Positions 34,632 through 42,260 of a stretch of DNA of 51,674 bases are shown piece after piece. Position numbers and translations under genes: made by a program. The DNA lies in NCBI GenBank assembly GCA_947175385.1, contig CAMWMN010000004.1, positions 1 through 51,674 on the forward strand, read 5' to 3'. This DNA is from an uncultured Clostridia bacterium (GTDB lineage: Bacteria; Bacillota; Clostridia; Oscillospirales; Ruminococcaceae). Within the stretch, counting starts at the first letter, position 1. Each line of letters starts with the position of its first letter. The notes under the pieces are model-generated. The model worked only from the letters and a program-made list of their open reading frames with translations, was not told the origin of the DNA and did no database searches.

Positions 34632-36369
34632 AAACTTGCAAAATCTGATGAGGAAACGCGGAATCGACGCTTACATTATTCCTACCGAGGATTTTCACGG
34701 CTCGGAATACGTGGGTGCGCATTTTAAGCTGCGCGAGTACCTCAGCGGGTTTACGGGTTCTGCGGGGACGCTGCTTGTAACGTTTGATGGCGCGTATCTC
34801 TGGACGGATGGCAGATACTTTCTCCAAGCGGCTCGGGAACTTGACGGAAGCGGAATTACACTGATGAAATCCGGTGAGCCGAACGTTCCCGAAATTACGA
34901 AATTTTTGCAGGATTTTCTCTCTGAAAATTCAGTTATGGGATTCGATGGACGAGTTCTCAGCGCAGATTTTGCGTTGAGGTTGAAAAAGTCGCTCCCGAA
35001 TGTCAAATTCAAGTCGGACGAGGACTTGGGGGATTTGGTTTGGGAGAATCGTCCGCCGCTCTCGGCACAACCAGTGTACGAGCTGCCGGAGCGGGTTTGC
35101 GGGTTTTCACGAACAGAAAAGCTGTCGCAGATCCGCGCGAAAATCACGGAACGAAAGGCGGATTATCTTGTCACCTCAGCACTGGACGAAATCGCGTGGA
35201 CGATGAATTTTCGCGGCTCGGATGTGGATTTCAATCCCGTGTTTCTCGCGTTTATGATTGTGGGGCAGGGCAGCGCACGGATTTTCGCTGAGCCGCGGAT
35301 TTTCAGCTCCGAAATCCTCGCGAGGCTTAACGCGGACGGAGTTGAGGTGCTGCCGTACGGGGAGTTCTACTCTGCGTGTTCGGGGCTTAGCGGTGCGGTA
35401 ATTGTGGATTTGAAGTCGCTGAATTTCGCCGCATACTCCGCAATAAAAAACGCGGAAATTTTCAAGTTTCCGTCGCCGATTATGCAAATGAAAGCGGTGA
35501 AGAACTCTGCGGAGATTCTCGCCGAGAAGTCCGCGCACATCAAGGACGGAATCGCCGTTACGCGGTTTATGAGGTGGCTCAAAACCTTTGTACAAATCGA
35601 AAAAATCACCGAAATCTCCGCCGCCGAAAAGCTGGAGGAGTTCCGCAAAACAGGCGCGGATTACCTCGGGCAGAGCTTCGAGCCGATTATGGCTTACGGC
35701 GAACACGGCGCAATCGTGCATTACTCCGCAACAAATGCCACGAACTCTCTCATAAAGCCGCGTGGGCTGTTGCTGTCCGACACGGGCGGACATTATCTTG
35801 ATGGAACAACTGACATCACGCGGACGTTCGTGCTCGGGGCATTATCTGACGAGGAGAAACACGCGTTCACGTTGGTGTTGGCGGCGCATTTGGAGCTGCT
35901 CCACGCGCGGTTTCCCAAGGGGGTACGCGGGTCTACGTTGGACGGCATTGCGCGGCTCCCTTTATGGCGCGAGGGGTTGGATTTCAACCACGGCACGGGT
36001 CATGGAGTGGGCTTTCTGCTGAACGTTCACGAGGGACCGCAGCGTGTTTCGTGGCGCGCAGTGAACGATGCGCCGCTTGAGGCGGGAATGATTACCTCGG
36101 ACGAGCCGGGGCTGTATGTTGCAAACCATTTCGGTATACGGCATGAGAGCCTTTTGTTGTGTAAGGAATCCACGCGGTTTGACGGATTTCTCGAGTTCGA
36201 GCCGCTTACTTGCGTTCCGTTTGACCGCGATGGAATTGCAAGTTCGCTGTTGTCCGACTTGCAAAAATCGTGGTTCAACGAGTATCAGAAATGGGTGTTT
36301 GATACACTCAGTTTCCACCTTGACACGGACGAAATCAAGTGGTTGGAAGAAGTTACCAAGCCGATATAA
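34618..36369 (+). CDS. Xaa-Pro aminopeptidase, M24B family
   Basis: Removes N-terminal residues before proline. The 583-residue protein has two creatinase-like N-terminal domains (1-300), the M24 pita-bread domain (about 305-530) and a short C-terminal domain, the three-domain architecture of eukaryote-like aminopeptidase P1. The metal ligands are visible: Asp in LSDTGGHYLDGTTD (two), His in GTGHGVGFLLNVHEG, Glu in IRHES and Glu in FEPLT. It is cytosolic, with no signal peptide. It overlaps the ttcA-like gene by 14 bases, so it is the end of this operon. Confidence 0.92.
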   Translation: MNRIKNLQNLMRKRGIDAYIIPTEDFHGSEYVGAHFKLREYLSGFTGSAGTLLVTFDGAYLWTDGRYFLQAARELDGSGITLMKSGEPNVPEITKFLQDFLSENSVMGFDGRVLSADFALRLKKSLPNVKFKSDEDLGDLVWENRPPLSAQPVYELPERVCGFSRTEKLSQIRAKITERKADYLVTSALDEIAWTMNFRGSDVDFNPVFLAFMIVGQGSARIFAEPRIFSSEILARLNADGVEVLPYGEFYSACSGLSGAVIVDLKSLNFAAYSAIKNAEIFKFPSPIMQMKAVKNSAEILAEKSAHIKDGIAVTRFMRWLKTFVQIEKITEISAAEKLEEFRKTGADYLGQSFEPIMAYGEHGAIVHYSATNATNSLIKPRGLLLSDTGGHYLDGTTDITRTFVLGALSDEEKHAFTLVLAAHLELLHARFPKGVRGSTLDGIARLPLWREGLDFNHGTGHGVGFLLNVHEGPQRVSWRAVNDAPLEAGMITSDEPGLYVANHFGIRHESLLLCKESTRFDGFLEFEPLTCVPFDRDGIASSLLSDLQKSWFNEYQKWVFDTLSFHLDTDEIKWLEEVTKPI

Positions 36370-36373
36370 ATCA

Positions 36374-36399
36374 AACGCTCCCGAACTTTCGGGAGCGTT
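36374..36399. terminator. Bidirectional terminator between convergent operons
   Basis: A 12-bp perfect stem (36374-36385 and 36388-36399, core CGCTCCCG) between the aminopeptidase and telA stops, followed by TAATTTTA on the + strand. Confidence 0.85.
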
Positions 36400-36403
36400 A
36401 ATT

Positions 36404-37579
36404 TTATGACTTCATCTTCTTTTTGTAATCTTCCTTGATTTGCTCAAGAGCTTTTGCGTCCTCTTTGCGCTTTGCGCGTGCCTGCTCCTGAATCTGATTT
36501 ACCTCATCGATACCGTTTACAATGGTCTGCCAGGTCTGTTGGAGCGTTTCTACCTTAATCGAGGAGTTCGCCGACATACTAGCCACCATTTTGGACTGGT
36601 CAACTGTGTTCTGCGCGTTTCTCAGCAGCAGCTCGTTGGTCTTTTCGTCAAGCGCGGCAAGGCTCTCCGCTTGGATTTTCTGCCGCTTCAGCATAATCGC
36701 CTGAGCCAGCGACTGCTTGAATACCGGCATTGTAATGATAAACGCGGAGTTGATTTTCCGAATCAGATTAAGGTTGGAGTACTCCATCGTTTTCAGCATC
36801 GGCACGGACTGCAGAGCCACGTTCTCGGCGATTTTGAGGTCCATAACACGTTGGTCGAGGATTTCGCGAATCTGTTGAAGATTGGACAGATCCATACGGA
36901 TTGTTCCGTCTTCCGGGTTTGCCTGAACCTTTGCTTGATACTCCTCAATATAAGCGTCAAGCTCTTTGACAGCCTGTTCGCCCGCCATAATGTATTTCAC
37001 GAGCTGCTGATAATAGCCGATGTTCGCGTCATACATGTTGTCGAGCTTGGCGTTAGCCTGGTCGATTTCGGTTTCGTATTGCTTGAGCTGCACATAGATT
37101 TTGTCGATTTCCTTGCCCATGGTGTCGTACTTGTTGAGGATTTTCTCGATGTTCTTCTTCATCTTCGCGAAGAATCCGGGCTTGTCTTCAAGCTCCTTGG
37201 CATCGAACTGATCCATAATTGCGGCAAGGTGCTTTAACATAACGCCCGTGTCGTTGATTTGCTGAATGCTCATCGAATTGAGCACTTGATCCGATGCTTG
37301 CGAGATCTGATCCGCTGCCTCGGCGCCAAACTTCACGACAGTTGAGGGGTCGTTGACATTGATGGTGGAAACCAGATTGTCGATTTCCTCAGATGTCGCA
37401 AGCTGCTGCTTGATTTCATCGGTCTTGACCATAATGTTGAAGTTTTTCGCTTCCTCCATCTTGACCTCGAGCTTTGCGTCATCGGTTACTGGAACCGCAG
37501 TTACGGTCGCCGTAGCTTCAATCTCGGTGGCGGGCTGGGGCTGCGCTTGCGCCGCGCCGGGTGTAAATTTCAATCCCAT
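36404..37579 (-). CDS. telA: TelA-family (toxic anion resistance) protein
   Basis: A 391-residue soluble, mostly alpha-helical, coiled-coil-rich protein of the TelA family (KlaA / Bacillus YceH). After an Ala/Pro-rich N-terminus (1-30), residues 60-380 form long helices (KNIEKILNKYDTMGKEIDKIYVQLKQYETE..., KLDNMYDANIGYYQQLVKYIMAGEQAV). TelA is linked to tellurite, phage and antibiotic stress phenotypes; its mechanism is unknown. It is the last gene of the Ter operon, 15 bp after yceG. AAAGGA precedes the ATG. Confidence 0.93.
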   Translation of the reverse strand: MGLKFTPGAAQAQPQPATEIEATATVTAVPVTDDAKLEVKMEEAKNFNIMVKTDEIKQQLATSEEIDNLVSTINVNDPSTVVKFGAEAADQISQASDQVLNSMSIQQINDTGVMLKHLAAIMDQFDAKELEDKPGFFAKMKKNIEKILNKYDTMGKEIDKIYVQLKQYETEIDQANAKLDNMYDANIGYYQQLVKYIMAGEQAVKELDAYIEEYQAKVQANPEDGTIRMDLSNLQQIREILDQRVMDLKIAENVALQSVPMLKTMEYSNLNLIRKINSAFIITMPVFKQSLAQAIMLKRQKIQAESLAALDEKTNELLLRNAQNTVDQSKMVASMSANSSIKVETLQQTWQTIVNGIDEVNQIQEQARAKRKEDAKALEQIKEDYKKKMKS

Positions 37580-37594
37580 TTCAAAAATCCTTTC

Positions 37595-39793
37595 TCAGTG
37601 TTTGCCGAACAGCCTTCCGAAAAAACCGCCGTTCTTTTCATCGGAGGGTACTTTCAGCTTCGGAACCTCCACATCATATAAGAATTGATTCATTATATGT
37701 TCTTCAAACGCGTCATTTGACACGAATGTTTCGATGTTCTTATAGCCCGTGGGCGTGTAAACCAATACATCAAACCCGATAAGATTGCATAACACGGTCT
37801 GTACACATTCCGCAACGGTGAACGTGTCCTCTACCGCATCAATGCAGACAATCTTGGGAATAGTCCGCGTGAAGTCGAACTGCTGAATCAGCCGCAGATA
37901 ATCTTTGTTCAGATTCATTCCGAAATGAAGAACCGCACACATCAGCTCATCGCCATTCAGCTTGATAAAACCCGATGAAATCGTTTCTTGCAGCTTGTAA
38001 AACAGCATATCCTGGATTCGGTCGGGCAGAAACCCGTAACGGTTAAGCGTTGACGCTTTCAGTCGCTCGGTGTCTATTTCATCATTTCGGTAGAACTGCC
38101 TATACGCGGAAATATCTACTTGCTCCGCAGGGGGATTCTCGATGTGCTTTTTTATCATCAGAATCGTTTCGGGAGTCAAGCGGCTTCGCACGTCCTCCCA
38201 ATAATTCGCAAGATTCCCGTTTTCCACACCGCTTATTTTCGCGAAGATATTCGGCACGGAAACCAGATTCCCCGCCGTGGTGAATCCCGTGCGGAATCGC
38301 GCCTCCTGTTTCCACAAAATGCCGATTTCCTCAAACGTGGTCTTAAGCGTAACGCTCTGGCTGTTCGGAAACTGGAAACTCCTGTAAATCCCCGTATCGC
38401 CGCCGTACAGCATAGTGTCCAAATCGCGCTCGGCGGAGTATGCCACTGTCGCTACCTTCATCTTCATCGCTTTTGTTGGATATGCGCCGCTCGGCTTGGA
38501 TTGCGGCAGCTCAAAAACCTGCATTCTCCCGTCAATGTTTTTGTCTATGGTTTGCGCCAGATTGCTCTTATTCGGCGAGATGTAAATCACGTCAAATCCG
38601 CACCGCGACATAAAATTCAGGAAATACAGCTCGGATTGCGAAATATCGCCGTAATACAAAATCACGGGAATATCCTCGTATTGAACCGAGTATTTCCGCG
38701 CCTGTGTGCAGCGGTAGATCCATGTAATCAGCTTGTTCGCGTAGTTCATTACCACCGTCTGATTGCCCGTATTGAGCGTTTTCAGAAGTTCACTGAGCGT
38801 TCTCCGCGCGAGAGCCGTGAGGGTGTTGTCGCCCGTCAGCGTGATTTTCAGCGCGAGAGAGTCAATCATCTCGGCGGTGGACGTTCTCGGAACTGTCCCC
38901 AGTGCGCGAACCTCGTCCGCATTGGGGTTGTCCAGCGGCTTTTCAATAAAGATGAGCTGCTTTTTCAGCCCCGAAAAGCTCTCCTTGAATTTGACGAGCA
39001 TATTCGTGTACACGGTTTCGTCATCAAACCCAATCAATGCCGCGCAATAGACGGGAATCGGGCACGCCTCGGAATCCACACCCTCGGAGTAAATCCCGCC
39101 GTTTTTGATTACGCGCGTCTTGCGATCCTTGAGAATGTCCTCAAAGATTCCCGCAGCCGTGGTATCCAGCCTCTTTACGATATTGGAAACCCGTTCGCCC
39201 TCGGCGCGCATTTCGGCAAGTTTTTTCTCCTTGGAGAGGTCAATTCGCTCGAAATCAACCTGAATCGGCGCGGAGAGCCGCCCCGTCTTTACTGTCACCA
39301 TATCCTTGGTTTGCAGCCGCGAGAAGTCCGCGTCCAGACCGTAGGTTACCAGTGTGACTTTAACCCCCGCGGCGCTCATCATACACAGGAAATACAACTC
39401 CCTCAGCGTTGCGCTGCCAACAAATACCAGTGATTTAGGTCGCGCACCGAGATACTTAATCAGCCAACAGAGAACCACAAAATACGTGTTTTTCTTGTTC
39501 GCGCCGCAATCTGCGGTGGCTTTTGCCATTATTTCGGCAAGGGGAGCGGCGTCGCACGGAATGTTCGCCGCGTGCAACCACATCTCCAGTACCTTTTTTA
39601 TATCGGCGGCATTGTCGAAGCTTGACGCGGTATATTGCGCTGCTGCGGCGATTTCGTCGGTGCCCGCCATCGGCAGATGATCCCGCACGAACATTCCGCC
39701 GTTTCGCGCCGCGACAAACTGTTCAATTAAGAATCCGCGAAAGCTGTCGGAATTTTCGTACCCGACATATCGTGTAAATTCTGCTTGTGTCAT
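37595..39793 (-). CDS. yceG: YceG-family protein of Ter systems
   Basis: A 732-residue soluble protein of the YceG family (Bacillus yceCDEFGH operon), a regular partner of TelA in Ter loci. It is built of repeated Rossmann-like alpha/beta segments (SLVFVGSATLRELYFLC, IPVILYYGDISQSELYFLNF, VYISPNKSNL, FDVLVYTPTGYKNIE). Computational work on Ter systems placed it in a putative biosynthetic or nucleotide-linked module, but no activity is proven. No catalytic motif stands out by eye. AAGGAG lies 11 bp before the ATG, just after element B. Confidence 0.85.
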   Translation of the reverse strand: MTQAEFTRYVGYENSDSFRGFLIEQFVAARNGGMFVRDHLPMAGTDEIAAAAQYTASSFDNAADIKKVLEMWLHAANIPCDAAPLAEIMAKATADCGANKKNTYFVVLCWLIKYLGARPKSLVFVGSATLRELYFLCMMSAAGVKVTLVTYGLDADFSRLQTKDMVTVKTGRLSAPIQVDFERIDLSKEKKLAEMRAEGERVSNIVKRLDTTAAGIFEDILKDRKTRVIKNGGIYSEGVDSEACPIPVYCAALIGFDDETVYTNMLVKFKESFSGLKKQLIFIEKPLDNPNADEVRALGTVPRTSTAEMIDSLALKITLTGDNTLTALARRTLSELLKTLNTGNQTVVMNYANKLITWIYRCTQARKYSVQYEDIPVILYYGDISQSELYFLNFMSRCGFDVIYISPNKSNLAQTIDKNIDGRMQVFELPQSKPSGAYPTKAMKMKVATVAYSAERDLDTMLYGGDTGIYRSFQFPNSQSVTLKTTFEEIGILWKQEARFRTGFTTAGNLVSVPNIFAKISGVENGNLANYWEDVRSRLTPETILMIKKHIENPPAEQVDISAYRQFYRNDEIDTERLKASTLNRYGFLPDRIQDMLFYKLQETISSGFIKLNGDELMCAVLHFGMNLNKDYLRLIQQFDFTRTIPKIVCIDAVEDTFTVAECVQTVLCNLIGFDVLVYTPTGYKNIETFVSNDAFEEHIMNQFLYDVEVPKLKVPSDEKNGGFFGRLFGKH

Positions 39794-39819
39794 AATGCGC
39801 GAAACTCCTTATCTAAATG

Positions 39820-39994
39820 GCAAATTCCGCACCGTTCAGACGGGCATCAGCCCGTCTGAACTCGCTAAGCGACCCGGCACACCGCTACACGGTATGCCGC
39901 GCCGCTTGCGTGCGAAAATTTTTAATTTTAATAGCAAATTGCGAGCCACAACGCCACTTTGTGGTGTTGTGTCCCACTCGCTTTCGCAATTTGC
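39820..39994 (-). repeat. Structured palindromic element (copy B), double unit
   Basis: Two units in tandem. The unit at 39934-39994 has closing arms 39934-39944 and 39984-39994 around a 10-bp hairpin (ACAACGCCAC-TTT-GTGGTGTTGT). The unit at 39820-39933 has a 12-bp hairpin (GTTCAGACGGGC) and a CGGCACACCG-type hairpin, with a weaker closing stem. On the minus strand it ends AATTTGCCATTTAGATAAGG, leading into the yceG ribosome site. Confidence 0.75.
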
Positions 39995-40054
39995 ACTAGT
40001 CACCAAAAATTTGCTTTGTAATATTACTTGTCAATCCGGACAGTTAATACACTC

Positions 40055-41290
40055 TCAACCCTCTACCTCAATCCCATAGCAGTTGCAGAGCTTTGCCATA
40101 CCATCGTTATAGCCCGCGCCCACGGCGGATATTTTCCACTCGCCTTTGTAGAGGTAAAACTCCAGAGCGATTACCGTGGATTCGCGCGTTAAGCCGTCCA
40201 TAGCGAACGAAACGCGCTCTGTGTCATCATCGAATATAGCCACCCGCGGATTTCTCACCGCAGAAAAGCTGTGACTTGAGTTACCCGCGTAGATTGAGTA
40301 GGCGAGTGCGATTTTCCGCACGCGGTAGTCAATGCGCGCGATGTCGATTTCAATGTGCCCGTCAGCGGGGAAGTAGGTTACCTCGCCCTTTGGAGAGCTT
40401 TCGTTGCCGAAGAACACCAGCCCCTCATCGCCGAGGGAGTGCTCCTTTTCATCAAGCAAGAACGCGTATGGGTCGATTTCCATTCCAACGGGTTTTTCGC
40501 AAGTGAAACGGATTTTTAACTTTGTCCCGAGGTACTTGTCCAGCGGAACACGCTGCCCGCGGCTCATTTCCAACACGGATTGAGGCGCGTCCAATGAGAT
40601 CACGTCCGTTTTCGGCGCGGAAACAGGTTCCGGCGGTGTCGGGGATTGAACCCCCACAGCCGACTGCACTGTCCGTTCAACAGCGGTGTAGATTCGTTTG
40701 TTGTCCGCTCTCACAGCGTCTGACTTGGGTCTTCCGGTCAGATAAATCCTCCGCCGAAAACGCGATTTGAACAGCACCTCCGCATAAAGGAGCGTTTGCG
40801 CCGAAATCCCGGAAACCGTTATCAAAAGCTCGTTTCTGCCCGATTTCAGAGTGCTCGGGGAGAATTTTACCCCTCTTGCCGCGCACTCAATTACGGTTTC
40901 GGCGGGAACATTTACGATAAGAGAAAATGTGTTCTCCGCATCGCTTTGGAACGCGCCCAGCTCGATTGTTCGCGGCACATCAAAGTGCCCGTCCTCCTCG
41001 CCGAATCCGCGCACCTCTCCCAGAACCTCCACACCGTTCACCGCAACGGGCGCGGACGCGATTATCGCCGCAGATTCAAGACTCCCCTCGGTAATCTCCG
41101 CGCGAAGATTCTCCAGAGTTGCTCCCGCAGCGCGCACCTCAATAACCGCGCCGCTTTTCGCCCAGATGGTGGTGTTATTTCCGATAAGGCGCAGCGGCTT
41201 GGTCACAATCAGCGGACCCTCAAACTCGCCGGAGGGTAGCGTAATACACCCGCCCGCCAAGCTTTGCGCGATAAGCCGATTTATGTCCAT
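40055..41290 (-). CDS. TerD-domain protein with beta-helix-like N-terminal region
   Basis: A 411-residue protein. Residues 240-410 are a TerD domain (SRGQRVPLDKYLG, PYAFLLDEKEHSLGDEGLVFF, YLYKGEWKISAVGAGYNDGMAKLC). Residues 15-100 show the short-strand pattern of a parallel beta-helix (ITLPSGEFEGPLIV, LRLIGNNTTIWAKSGAVIEV). Residues 105-190 look like a beta sandwich, and a Pro-rich linker (212-240) follows. Compared with TerD next door, several calcium-binding Asp residues are lost (EIDPYAF versus DFDLDACV). It may be an adaptor rather than a calcium sensor. AGGAGG lies before the ATG, right after element C. Confidence 0.82.
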   Translation of the reverse strand: MDINRLIAQSLAGGCITLPSGEFEGPLIVTKPLRLIGNNTTIWAKSGAVIEVRAAGATLENLRAEITEGSLESAAIIASAPVAVNGVEVLGEVRGFGEEDGHFDVPRTIELGAFQSDAENTFSLIVNVPAETVIECAARGVKFSPSTLKSGRNELLITVSGISAQTLLYAEVLFKSRFRRRIYLTGRPKSDAVRADNKRIYTAVERTVQSAVGVQSPTPPEPVSAPKTDVISLDAPQSVLEMSRGQRVPLDKYLGTKLKIRFTCEKPVGMEIDPYAFLLDEKEHSLGDEGLVFFGNESSPKGEVTYFPADGHIEIDIARIDYRVRKIALAYSIYAGNSSHSFSAVRNPRVAIFDDDTERVSFAMDGLTRESTVIALEFYLYKGEWKISAVGAGYNDGMAKLCNCYGIEVEG

Positions 41291-41314
41291 AGCCGCTGTC
41301 CTCCTATTTAGATG

Positions 41315-41415
41315 GCAAATTCAAAACCGCGCAATACTCACTCCGTTCGTTTGCGCTAACTAAGAGTTACCTCGGTCGCTTCACTCCCTCGGCAATGCTT
41401 GCGTTTTGAATTTGC
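41315..41415 (-). repeat. Structured palindromic element (copy C)
   Basis: A perfect 13-bp closing stem (41315-41327 and 41403-41415). Inside, a GCGCAA/TTGCGC hairpin and a less regular arm are joined by a TTAGC junction. On the minus strand it ends ATTTGCCATCTAAATAGGAG, so the element leads directly into the ribosome site of the TerD-fusion gene. Confidence 0.78.
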
Positions 41416-41444
41416 GTGCTTTGCAATAATGTTGCTAATATCTG

Positions 41445-42029
41445 TCAGACGTTTACACCGTATGCTCTGCAAAGTGCTTCCAGACCGCCCTGATAGCCCG
41501 CCGCAACAGCGTTGAACTTCCAGTCGCCGTTGTAGCGATAAATCTCGCAGACAACAAGCGCGGTTTCAATCGAGAACTCCTCAACCAAGTCAAAGCGCAG
41601 AACCTCCTCGCCGTTCGCGTCATCGGGATTGTCAATCTTTTCCACACGAACATAAGAGTTGGAAACCTGTCCGAAGTTTTGATTCTTCTGCTGAGCGTCG
41701 AAAATCGTTACTGTAACCGCTATTTTCTCAATTTCATCGGGAATTTTCGTGAAGTCAATGATGATCGTTTCATCATCGCCCTCTCCGTCACCCGTGCGGT
41801 TATCACCCGTGTGAACTACCGCGCCGTTACGCGCCGTAAGGTTGTTGTAGAACACGAAATCCTCGTCTTTCAGCACCTTGCCGTTCGCGCCCAACAGGAA
41901 CACGCACGCGTCCAGATCGAAGTCCTGACCGCCGTCATAGCGGTTGGTGTCCCAACCCAGACCGATTCTTGCCATTGTTACCGACTTGTCGAGAGATACT
42001 CTCTGACCCTTAGAAAGATTTACTGCCAT
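41445..42029 (-). CDS. terD: TerD-family calcium-binding stress protein
   Basis: A 194-residue canonical TerD protein. The calcium sites are intact: WDTNRYDGGQDFDLDACVFLL in the first half and DNRTGDGEGDDE in the middle. TerD proteins bind Ca2+ and are induced by tellurite, oxidative and phage stress; some localise to membranes. The ATG at 42029 is chosen because GGAGGA lies 8 bp before it and MAVNLSKGQRVSL is the family start. It is downstream of the calcium ATPase gene. Confidence 0.95.
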   Translation of the reverse strand: MAVNLSKGQRVSLDKSVTMARIGLGWDTNRYDGGQDFDLDACVFLLGANGKVLKDEDFVFYNNLTARNGAVVHTGDNRTGDGEGDDETIIIDFTKIPDEIEKIAVTVTIFDAQQKNQNFGQVSNSYVRVEKIDNPDDANGEEVLRFDLVEEFSIETALVVCEIYRYNGDWKFNAVAAGYQGGLEALCRAYGVNV

Positions 42030-42056
42030 AATTTTCCTCCTTATTTTAAATAGCTC

Positions 42057-42202
42057 GCAGTCGGGAGAATTTCTGCGAAATTCCCCCTCGCCGAACTCAG
42101 TTGCCTCCGCTTCGCTGCGGCAATCGGGCTCGCCTGCTCGCTTTTTTATTTGCAAATTGCGAACTGAGCGGCACGTTTCACCGCTTGGTTTCACAATTCG
42201 CC
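42057..42202 (-). repeat. Structured palindromic element (copy D), degenerate
   Basis: Partial copies of the family. The region contains GCAAATTGCGA next to an AGCGG/CCGCT hairpin (42151-42202), a CCGCTTCGCTGCGG hairpin and a GGGAGAATTT/AAATTCCCC hairpin near 42063-42086. No single closing stem spans the whole. It lies between the ATPase and terD; the 42030-42260 gap holds nothing else. Confidence 0.5.
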
Positions 42203-42260
42203 TTAGTTATATTGAGCTTTGAAAGCTCCCAACTGTGTCGCCACATCACAGCAGTTAGTT

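Noticed and set aside
38120-39433. Long open frame (437 codons) on the + strand
   Set aside because: It is antisense to yceG and shows the arginine- and histidine-rich composition of a shadow frame.
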